Part shown: one piece after another, positions 1-5,494 of the stretch
Numbering within the stretch: position 1 is the stretch's first letter
Layout: each line of letters opens with the position of its first letter
DNA from: Bacteroidales bacterium
GTDB taxonomy: Bacteria; Bacteroidota; Bacteroidia; Bacteroidales; VadinHA17
Reading direction: 5' to 3'
Length of the DNA stretch: 8,264 nucleotides
NCBI GenBank assembly: GCA_025455535.1
Contig: JALOMM010000059.1
Coordinates: forward strand, 1 to 8,264
Translations under genes and position numbers: made by a program
The notes under the pieces: model-generated
The model's input: only the letters and a program-made list of their open reading frames with translations
What the model was told of the DNA's origin: nothing
Database searches by the model: none

Positions 1-1
1 G

Positions 2-187
2 ATGATGCCCACCCGCGTATGTCCATTATACGACTGCTCGGTCAACGCCCGGAAATACACCGACTGCGGCGACTGCGGTGAGCTGCCATGCAACACCTTT
101 CGCCAGATGAAAGATCCAGCCACTACAGACCAGCAGCATCTTGAATCTCTTGGGCAGCGCGTTCACCGCCTCCGCGCTCCGCGCTAA
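2..187 (+). CDS. DUF3795-like cysteine-rich protein, 3' part only
   Basis: This is the C-terminal part of a gene that probably begins before the window. The frame is open from the first full codon, and the two Met codons at the edge need not be the start. The fragment has a dense cysteine pattern: C7, C12, C22, C25 and C30, with a CxxC pair followed by ELPC. Such Cys-rich segments are typical of the DUF3795 family, small proteins presumed to bind zinc or another metal; their function is unknown. The last residues (about RLRAPR) and the stop region are encoded by a tandem CTCCGCG repeat, so the C-terminus may have been altered by repeat DNA. The next gene starts 42 bases downstream. The family call rests on the cysteine pattern in a short fragment and is moderate. 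Confidence 0.6.
   Translation: MMPTRVCPLYDCSVNARKYTDCGDCGELPCNTFRQMKDPATTDQQHLESLGQRVHRLRAPR
170..183 (+). repeat. CTCCGCG heptamer, two tandem copies
   Basis: Two perfect head-to-tail copies of CTCCGCG lie at the very 3' end of the DUF3795-like reading frame and run into the stop codon (CTAA follows directly). It is one of several 7-base tandem repeats in the window. Two copies alone could be chance, but the setting makes a repeat origin more likely. Confidence 0.5.
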
Positions 188-202
188 CCCCGTTAAACCA
201 TT

Positions 203-216
203 CGCAAATCGCAAAT
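203..216 (+). repeat. CGCAAAT heptamer, two tandem copies
   Basis: Two perfect copies of CGCAAAT lie between the DUF3795-like stop codon and the nitroreductase start. The same unit, in the same orientation, occurs four times at 1735-1762 and many times at 6921-6983, so this is a short member of a dispersed array family. Confidence 0.75.
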
Positions 217-229
217 TACATATCATGCT

Positions 230-782
230 ATGAAGCCTAAACCCATTTTTCTCTTCCTCGTCGCTGTGATGATCACCTCACAGATCATGAACGCTCAGTC
301 ATCCGGAAACGCTGTTGTCGATCAGCTGCTCGCAGCATGGTCACCGCGCAACTTCACCTCCGAGGCTGTAACCGACCAGCAGCTTGACCTTATACTGCAA
401 TGCGGCATCAAGGCACCTAGCGCACGAAACAACCAGCCATGGCGCTTCAGTCACAATGAAGGAGATTATCGGCAATGTCGTTCCGGGAAACGCACTTATA
501 CTTATCTCGGGTGTCGAATCAAAGGATGGGGGCACTCCTGACTTTGACTGCGGACTGGCCGCACAGAATATGTTTATCGCCGCCACTTCGCTCGGACTGG
601 GTGCAAGAATCTACGGCGGACCGGCAGGTGCTGCCAACGCGAAGCGTGAGGCACTGCAGGTCCCGGCAGGATATAAGATCGTGGTGATCCTGAGGGTCGG
701 TAACATCGATAAGAGTGTTGATGCCGTCTCGGCAGCATCGACAAGAAAGAAGGCTGACGAGATTGTCAACTACAGGAAGTAG
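230..782 (+). pseudogene. exported nitroreductase-family protein, frameshifted
   Basis: Nitroreductases are FMN-dependent NAD(P)H oxidoreductases. The first frame (230 to about 448) encodes a signal peptide (hydrophobic core about residues 5-20, likely cleaved in NA|QS). It continues with SPRNF, which fits the FMN-phosphate-binding S-x-R region, and with APSARNNQPWRF, a hallmark of the family. The homology then moves to the next frame from about position 450: VTMKEIIGNVVPGNALILISG, DFDCGLAAQNMFIAATSLGLGARIYGG, and the C-terminus ending at 782. Joining the frames gives roughly 184 residues, a plausible length for this compact type. One extra base near 449 would explain the break. A deletion of about 17 bases would fit as well, because the loop between WRF and MKEII looks short to me. 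It is either a true pseudogene or a sequencing or assembly error; nothing suggests programmed frameshifting. Confidence 0.8.
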
Positions 783-795
783 GTTCACTCCCAAT

Positions 796-851
796 GGTCT
801 GAAGGTCTGAAGGTCTGACGTCTGAGGGTCTGGGGTCATGCAATCATGCAA
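796..851 (+). repeat. GTCTGAAG-like octamer array followed by TCATGCAA x2
   Basis: The motif GTCTG begins at 797, 805, 813, 820 and 828, giving steps of 8, 8, 7 and 8 bases. The run passes directly into two perfect TCATGCAA octamers (836-843 and 844-851). The array fills most of the gap between the convergent nitroreductase and DDAH genes and begins 14 bases after the nitroreductase stop. Related GTCTGAAG/GTCTTAGG units occur at 6848-6887 and 8244-8264 in the same orientation. No intrinsic terminator hairpin is evident here. Confidence 0.75.
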
Positions 852-871
852 TCCGTGCCCCTCTCCCTGCC

Positions 872-1624
872 TCAAAACAAAAGCGACAAACAGGTAAGCC
901 CGCCATCCATCTTTCTGAATTCCGACATCTCAACCTCAATAATGTTGTACCCGAGATCTGCAATCTTCTTTCCTGATTGTGGAAATCCTCCCGGGATGAG
1001 CAGATAGTCATTGATCAGCAGGCAGTTGGCCGAGTAACTCTCATCATTATCCAATATTATCGTACTCGCCCCCTGGACCATCTCTGAAAAGACAGGGGTC
1101 GATATGAAGTTTCCTCTGCCGAGGTAGGCAATGTCGGACTTCAGGTGGAGACCATCCCTCACCTCTTTCTCTGAAGAGGTATAGCCATACCTGGCAAGGA
1201 TGTCAGATAGCTGTCTTGCCCCTTCCCTGTTTGTCCTCCCGGAGATGCCAATGTAAAAGTGGCCTTCCACCCTGAGTACATCTCCGCCATCTAGAGTGCC
1301 TGGTTCTTCTATCATTACAGTCTCGAAATAACCAGATAATACCCGTGCAATCTCTTTCTCCTCGCCTCTCCGTGCCAGGGCACCAGGTCTTGTTATCACT
1401 GCCACGTCACGTGTGACGATCGCGGTGTCTTCCACAAAACAGCCATCGGGATATCTCTCATCCGCCTTAAGCACTGTCACTGCCAGTCCGCACCTTGCAA
1501 GCGCATCGCAGTATGCAGCATGCTGCCTGAGGGCCTTCTCGTAATCAGGCTTCCCAAGGTTTGACGTTGTGATACCTCCGGCGAAGTTCCTTCCCGGTCT
1601 GCGGACTATGGCCCTTGTGTGCAT
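872..1624 (-). CDS. dimethylarginine dimethylaminohydrolase (DDAH) family protein
   Basis: DDAH hydrolyses N-omega-methylated arginines to citrulline plus methylamine or dimethylamine. It belongs to the guanidino-modifying (pentein) superfamily and is cytoplasmic. The 250-residue protein lines up from end to end with what I recall of the 254-residue Pseudomonas aeruginosa enzyme. The N-terminal TRAIVRRP leads to LGKPDYEKAL, then DERYPDGCFVED (D60 and D66, substrate contacts) and ITRPGALARRGE. Acidic D112 in GTLDGGD, H160 in GLHLKS and the nucleophilic Cys245 in the terminal DGGLTCLSL would form the catalytic set. The frame stays open upstream to 1855, but that extension is encoded partly by CGCAAAT repeats, so I chose the ATG at 1624, where family homology begins. 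The gene is divergent from the amidase. The bacterial role is uncertain; methylarginine use as a nitrogen source is an inference. A related arginine-modifying hydrolase is the main alternative. Confidence 0.9.
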   Translation of the reverse strand: MHTRAIVRRPGRNFAGGITTSNLGKPDYEKALRQHAAYCDALARCGLAVTVLKADERYPDGCFVEDTAIVTRDVAVITRPGALARRGEEKEIARVLSGYFETVMIEEPGTLDGGDVLRVEGHFYIGISGRTNREGARQLSDILARYGYTSSEKEVRDGLHLKSDIAYLGRGNFISTPVFSEMVQGASTIILDNDESYSANCLLINDYLLIPGGFPQSGKKIADLGYNIIEVEMSEFRKMDGGLTCLSLLF

Positions 1625-1647
1625 TTCCTGATTTTGAAGATTTTTGT

Positions 1648-1655
1648 CAAAGTAA
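1648..1655 (-). promoter_or_regulatory. possible -7 box of the DDAH promoter
   Basis: On the minus strand the sequence reads TTACTTTG, one mismatch from the Bacteroidetes -7 consensus TAnnTTTG, and ends 23 bases before the ATG at 1624. I do not see a clear -33 element. If real, it favours the start at 1624 over the in-frame ATG at 1660, which would lie upstream of it. Confidence 0.3.
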
Positions 1656-1734
1656 TGCATATTCACATAAAATAAAACAGTGGCCGGACCTCTTGTCATA
1701 ACACGATTGAGCCATTGCCTGCTGCCTGCCAATT

Positions 1735-1762
1735 CGCAAATCGCAAATCGCAAATCGCAAAT
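1735..1762 (+). repeat. CGCAAAT heptamer array, four copies
   Basis: Four perfect tandem copies of CGCAAAT lie in the 211-base divergent gap between DDAH and the amidase. Because 7 and 3 share no factor, three units encode seven residues in any frame. The array therefore reads through as pseudo-coding sequence on both strands and makes the two flanking genes appear to overlap. Same unit and orientation as the arrays at 203-216 and 6921-6983. Confidence 0.9.
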
Positions 1763-1801
1763 CCCCTCCGCCCCTGACCCTGAGCCTTCCGTTTCTGAAA
1801 C

Positions 1802-1809
1802 TATTTTTG
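1802..1809 (+). promoter_or_regulatory. -7 promoter box of the amidase gene
   Basis: TATTTTTG matches the Bacteroidetes -7 consensus TAnnTTTG exactly and ends 26 bases before the chosen ATG at 1836, leaving a short leader. A matching -33 TTTG at the usual 19-21 base distance is not visible. The box supports trimming the amidase start to 1836, since longer versions of the frame would begin upstream of the promoter. Confidence 0.5.
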
Positions 1810-1835
1810 TACTTTCCCGTCGAAAAACATTCCAG

Positions 1836-3473
1836 ATGAACAAGACCGCCCTCACCTTCCTGATTATACTTCTGACCTGCAGCCTCGAGCCTGCAGCGTC
1901 ACAATGGATACCCTATGACGAGACTGCAGAACTGGCACAGAACGCCAGCCACCCATCACCCAAGATGCGTTACAGGCTGATACAGTCAAAACTGCTTGAC
2001 AGGAATGAGATATTGGCAGCCGCCTCGGATCAGACAGTCGGCTTCACCGAGGAGGATTACCAGAGGCTCAAACCACTCATCCACGGGCAGGATATACCAT
2101 CCATCCAGTCCCACATACGTTCCGGCGATCTCACCTATGAAAAGCTTACCCAGTGGTACCTCTACAGGATAGTCAAATATGAAAATGACAGGGACAAGAC
2201 CCTGAATTGCATCATCGCCATTAACCCCGGGGCCGTCAGCGAGGCACGCATGAGAGACAGGGAAAGGTCCGCAGGTGATCACCCGATATATGGCATACCG
2301 GTGCTTCTGAAAGATAATATAGGCATGTCAGGCATGCCAACGACAGCCGGTGCCGCCGCCTTGACTGACAATCATACCGCTGATGCATTTATAGTAGAGC
2401 GACTGAAAGAAAAAGGAGCCATCATCCTTGGAAAGACAAACCTGAGCGAGTGGGCAAACTATCTCAGCTCGGCATGTCCAAACGGTTACAGCGCTGTCGG
2501 CGGACAGACACTCAATCCTTATGGCCGCAGGAAATTTGATACCGGCGGATCAAGCTCCGGCAGCGGCGCCTCGATGGCTGCCGGTTATGCAGCCGCCGCC
2601 GTGGGAACCGAGACATCAGGATCAATACTCTCACCCTCAAGCGCCAGCTCGGTCGTCGGGCTTAAGCCTACGGTAGGATTGCTGAGCCGTTCCGGCATCG
2701 TTCCGCTGTCAGGAACACTCGACACCCCCGGCCCCATGACCAGGACCGTTATTGATAATGCCATCCTCCTGTCTGCCATGTGCGGCGAAGACAGCACTGA
2801 TGCAGTGACGAAAGACAATCCTAAGAACATCCTGTACTGGAAAGACCTCGGGAAATCAAGCCTGAAGGGTATGAGGTTTGGCGTCAATAAAAGCTTCCTC
2901 AGTGATTCTCTCTACAGGGTGACTGTCGGGCAGATCGTCTCCATGGGTGGCATAGCCATTGAGTTTGAACCTGAAAAGATTGTCCTCGAAAAATTCAGCA
3001 CCTTGCTCAGTGCTGACATGAAGGCTGACCTGCCGGCATATCTTGACAGATATGCCTCTGATGATATAAAATACCGGACCGTGAATGAGATTGCAGCTTT
3101 CAACAGGGCAGACTCGCTTATCAGGATCCCTTACGGGCAGACAATCTTTGACGGGATGATAGCGCTGGAGATCAGCGATGAAGAGCTGCTCCTTCTAAGA
3201 TCGAAACTGCACTCCGACGCAGTAGCCTATTTTGAAAAGCCTCTGACGGAGTATCAGCTTGATGCGATCCTGTCAGTTGCAAACCGCAACGCAGGCTTCG
3301 CTGCTGCTGCCAGGTATCCCTGCCTGACCGTCCCGATGGGTTACAGGGAGTCAGGCGAACCGGTCGGTATAACCTTTATTGCCAGGCCGTTCGAGGAAGA
3401 AAAGCTCCTGAGGATGGGATATGCCTTCGAACAGGCCGCAAAGCTCCGTCAGCCTCCTGCTGAGTACAGGTAG
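1836..3473 (+). CDS. secreted amidase-signature (AS) family hydrolase
   Basis: AS enzymes cleave amide bonds with a Ser-cisSer-Lys triad. All three residues are present in the 545-residue protein. K159 lies in PVLLKDNIG, S239 in the Gly/Ser-rich GGSSSGSGAS (237-246), and the nucleophile S263 in GTETSGSI. The 24-residue spacing between the two serines equals that of fatty acid amide hydrolase (S217/S241). Downstream VGLKPTVGLLSRSG and DTPGPMTRTV are further AS signatures. Residues 1-22 look like a Sec signal peptide; C15 is preceded by LLT, a poor lipobox, so lipidation is doubtful. About 135 residues precede the core. The start at 1836 follows a good -7 box, and longer versions run into CGCAAAT repeats. 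The substrate is unknown; glutamyl-tRNA amidotransferase subunit A is unlikely given the signal peptide. S261 replaces the more usual Gly or Asp before GS. Confidence 0.9.
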   Translation: MNKTALTFLIILLTCSLEPAASQWIPYDETAELAQNASHPSPKMRYRLIQSKLLDRNEILAAASDQTVGFTEEDYQRLKPLIHGQDIPSIQSHIRSGDLTYEKLTQWYLYRIVKYENDRDKTLNCIIAINPGAVSEARMRDRERSAGDHPIYGIPVLLKDNIGMSGMPTTAGAAALTDNHTADAFIVERLKEKGAIILGKTNLSEWANYLSSACPNGYSAVGGQTLNPYGRRKFDTGGSSSGSGASMAAGYAAAAVGTETSGSILSPSSASSVVGLKPTVGLLSRSGIVPLSGTLDTPGPMTRTVIDNAILLSAMCGEDSTDAVTKDNPKNILYWKDLGKSSLKGMRFGVNKSFLSDSLYRVTVGQIVSMGGIAIEFEPEKIVLEKFSTLLSADMKADLPAYLDRYASDDIKYRTVNEIAAFNRADSLIRIPYGQTIFDGMIALEISDEELLLLRSKLHSDAVAYFEKPLTEYQLDAILSVANRNAGFAAAARYPCLTVPMGYRESGEPVGITFIARPFEEEKLLRMGYAFEQAAKLRQPPAEYR

Positions 3474-3548
3474 CCACGAAGGATCCAAAGGGGTGGAAGG
3501 GCACCGACATTGCATCATGAACGAGAAGCCAGGACCAGGGTAAGTGAG

Positions 3549-3578
3549 TCACCGGAATCAGAAACATTATCACCGGAA
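3549..3578 (+). promoter_or_regulatory. paired direct repeats TCACCGGAA, 21 bp apart
   Basis: TCACCGGAA occurs at 3549-3557 and again at 3570-3578, a centre-to-centre distance of 21 bases or two helical turns. The pair lies 44 bases upstream of the epimerase-like gene, next to an AT-rich stretch (about 3581-3599). Two same-face half-sites are typical of tandem activator or repressor binding, but no regulator can be named. The rest of the 3474-3622 gap shows nothing recognisable. Confidence 0.35.
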
Positions 3579-3622
3579 AATTGTTTTATATAAAATATGC
3601 GACACTACTAAAACCTGAAGAT

Positions 3623-4549
3623 ATGCAGACTATTCTCGGTGCAGGTGGAACTATAGGAAAACTTCTTGCTAAGGAACTACTCTCCTATACTGACAAAATC
3701 CGGCTTGTGAGCCGTAACCCCGTTAAGGTAAACGAAACCGATGAGCTCTTTCCGGCTGATCTGTCACAGACAGGTGCTGTCGACAAGGCTGTCGAAGGCT
3801 CTGACGTGGTTTACCTGGTGGTGGGATTTGAATACAAGGCAAAGGTGTGGGAAGAGAAGTGGCCTGCGCTGATGCGTGATACCATTGAGGCGTGCATAAG
3901 GCACAACGCGAAGCTGGTCTTCTTCGACAATGTTTACATGTACGACAGGAACGCTATACAGCATATGACCGAGGAGTCGCCGCTGAATCCCTCAAGCCGC
4001 AAGGGGGCAGTGAGATTGCGTGTTTCGGAGATGCTGCTCGATGCCGAAAGCAAAGGAATGATCTCCGCTCTCATAGCACGCTCAGCCGATTTCTACGGAC
4101 CGGATAACAACAACAACTTCATCACCCAGATGGTAATGAAGAACCTTAAGCATGGAAAGAAGGCAATGTGGTTCGTCGGACCGGATATAAAACACTCTTT
4201 CACATATACCCCTGACGCAGCCCGGGCTACGGCTCTTCTCGGCAACACCCCTGATGCCTACGGACAGGTGTGGCATCTCCCCACCGACAGCAGAAGCATC
4301 ACCGGCAGGGAGATAATAACAATGATAGCCAGGGATTTTGGGGCTAAACCAGAGATCTCCGTCCTTCCGAAGTGGATGCTTCTTCCGCTCGGCATATTCA
4401 TTCCGGTCATGAGAGAGATGCCTGAGATGATGTATCAGTATGACCGCGACTATTTCTTCGACTCCTCAAAATTCACCCGTCGATTCGGCAGCACCGCCAC
4501 CCCTTATGAAGAAGGGGTCAAGGTTACCTGCTCATCCTTCAGGGTTTAG
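3623..4549 (+). CDS. NAD(P)-binding SDR/epimerase-like protein, atypical active site
   Basis: The 308-residue protein begins with a Rossmann nucleotide-binding motif, GAGGTIG at residues 6-12. The second strand ends in LVSRNP (29-33); Arg there often signals NADP(H) preference. VVYLVVG (62-68), KLVFFDNVYMY (97-107) and ALIARSADFYGP (149-160) follow the order of extended SDR, NAD-dependent epimerase and NmrA-like proteins. The usual catalytic YxxxK is not evident: the matching stretch SSRKGAVR (124-131) has Lys and Arg instead, which I recall as typical of this branch rather than damage. The C-terminal third (about 245-300) is probably the substrate lobe. The ATG at 3623 places GxGGxxG at the usual distance from the N-terminus; a longer version starting with TTG at 3581 is unlikely. 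The substrate is unknown, and neighbours give no pathway clue. Confidence 0.8.
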   Translation: MQTILGAGGTIGKLLAKELLSYTDKIRLVSRNPVKVNETDELFPADLSQTGAVDKAVEGSDVVYLVVGFEYKAKVWEEKWPALMRDTIEACIRHNAKLVFFDNVYMYDRNAIQHMTEESPLNPSSRKGAVRLRVSEMLLDAESKGMISALIARSADFYGPDNNNNFITQMVMKNLKHGKKAMWFVGPDIKHSFTYTPDAARATALLGNTPDAYGQVWHLPTDSRSITGREIITMIARDFGAKPEISVLPKWMLLPLGIFIPVMREMPEMMYQYDRDYFFDSSKFTRRFGSTATPYEEGVKVTCSSFRV

Positions 4550-4601
4550 TCCCGGAGACACTTCGTCCTGTCGCCCCATCGCTCCCTCGCTGAGTCACCC
4601 C

Positions 4602-4687
4602 CCGCACCCTGCACCCCACCTACGCCACCCTTCGACTGGCTCAGGGACCGGCTTCGGCGGGCAAGCCTGCACCCTGCACCTGGCACC
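4602..4687 (+). repeat. CTGCACC-like heptamers flanking a dispersed-type element
   Basis: Heptamers CCGCACC and CTGCACC (4602-4615) lie at one end; CTGCACC, CTGCACC and TGGCACC (4667-4687) lie at the other. Between them is the imperfect palindrome annotated separately. The gap 4550-4782 otherwise holds only a T-run at 4688-4693. No hairpin directly abuts that T-run, so I do not call a terminator. The region reads open in one plus-strand frame, but the product would be repeat-encoded and overlap the end of the epimerase gene. Confidence 0.6.
4628..4646. repeat. imperfect palindrome CCCTTCGACTGGCTCAGGG
   Basis: The 19-base element has CCCT/AGGG ends and a partly pairing interior. It is followed by a small GGCTT/AAGCC hairpin (4650-4654 with 4663-4667). 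I recall very similar CCCTTCGAC..CTCAGGG elements as scattered intergenic repeats in many environmental bacterial genomes, but this is memory and there is only one copy in the window. Confidence 0.45.
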
Positions 4688-4782
4688 TTTTTTAACTTAT
4701 TTCTCCTGAATACAGAATTTTTCCCTCCCCCGTCCGTTAACCAAGTAAAGTCTGATCTTTTCATAGTTAAAAACCGGGGAAA

Positions 4783-5388
4783 ATGAATAAAATAAGCTTC
4801 AAACACATGCTGCTGATCACGGTATTCTCTATTGCAGTCATCAATGCAGCAGGACAGACGACAATGCCAAAAGAGCTTTCAACAGGCACCGTTGAGGAAC
4901 AGATTAAGTATCTGGAGAGCAAAACAAGAATATACGAGAATTACCGGGCCATAAGGGAAGATATGTACCAGAAGCTCAACAGGAATATTATTGATTCTAT
5001 CAATGCAGAAAAAAATCGTATTGCCGGATTTAAGAACCTTACCGCTGATTTAAACAGCAAAACCGATTCACTCAAAACCTTGCTTGACGAAACCAGGGTG
5101 AATCTGGAGGTGGCAACCACAACAAAAAACAGTATCAGTGTGCTTGGTGTTGAGCTGAATAAAAACGTTTACAATACCTTCATGTGGACTGTCATTGGAA
5201 TATTGGCTATTCTGCTGGCATTAGGATTTCTGGTCTTTAAAAGGAACCTGGTCGTCCTCCGCAGAACCGAGAAAGATCTGAAAGAGCTTAAAGATGAATT
5301 TGCAGCATACAGACAGACTACCAGGCTCGCCCGTGAAAAAGCGGAGATGGATCACTTCAACGCCATAAAGAAACTGAAGGGTCAATGA
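4783..5388 (+). CDS. conserved Bacteroidetes membrane-anchored coiled-coil protein
   Basis: The 201-residue protein has a signal-peptide-like N-terminus (hydrophobic 8-22, then AAGQ). A charged, helical and probably coiled-coil region follows (about 36-115), then the conserved-looking ISVLGVELNKNVYN (118-131), a single transmembrane segment (about 133-152) and a second charged coiled coil (about 156-200) ending HFNAIKKLKGQ. This order matches a small protein family I recall from Bacteroidetes. Its members often carry the database name tRNA (guanine-N1)-methyltransferase. Nothing here supports that name: there is no SAM-binding or knotted-MTase motif. If the N-terminal segment is cleaved, the first coil is periplasmic and the second cytoplasmic; if it is retained, the protein spans the membrane twice. 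Function is unknown. The start has GGGGA just upstream. The TPR gene follows after 106 bases and could be cotranscribed. Confidence 0.75.
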   Translation: MNKISFKHMLLITVFSIAVINAAGQTTMPKELSTGTVEEQIKYLESKTRIYENYRAIREDMYQKLNRNIIDSINAEKNRIAGFKNLTADLNSKTDSLKTLLDETRVNLEVATTTKNSISVLGVELNKNVYNTFMWTVIGILAILLALGFLVFKRNLVVLRRTEKDLKELKDEFAAYRQTTRLAREKAEMDHFNAIKKLKGQ

Positions 5389-5421
5389 CTGTCGCCCACT
5401 AGCCCTGTAGCAAAGTCCCTG

Positions 5422-5447
5422 ACTGAATTAATCAGTGAGAGTTCTCA
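5422..5447 (+). other. two overlapping small inverted repeats
   Basis: ACTGA/TCAGT (5422-5426 with 5432-5436, loop ATTAA) overlaps a second inverted repeat TGAGA/TCTCA (5436-5440 with 5443-5447). They share base 5436, so at most one full stem forms at a time. They lie in the 106-base gap between the coiled-coil and TPR genes. No T-run follows, so this is not a standard terminator. Short stems like these can arise by chance. Confidence 0.2.
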
Positions 5448-5494
5448 GTAACCGGTAAAGCCATTTTGGAGCAGAATTCTGAATCAACAGGAAG

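Noticed and set aside
384..460. programmed ribosomal frameshift in the nitroreductase-like gene
   Set aside because: No slippery heptamer followed by a strong structure is seen at the break, and the family is not known for frameshifting.
519..875. 118-residue minus-strand reading frame
   Set aside because: It is antisense to the nitroreductase second half and the octamer array, with no recognisable domain.
3581..3622. N-terminal extension of the epimerase-like protein from TTG 3581
   Set aside because: It would place 14 extra residues before the Rossmann motif, which normally lies at the N-terminus, and uses a rare start codon in AT-rich upstream DNA.
4650..4693. intrinsic terminator after the epimerase-like gene
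   Set aside because: The GGCTT/AAGCC hairpin is weak and separated from the T-run by about 20 bases of heptamers, so it does not form a standard terminator.
4440..4709. 89-residue plus-strand reading frame
   Set aside because: It overlaps the real end of the epimerase-like gene in another frame and then runs through repeat DNA; low-complexity composition.
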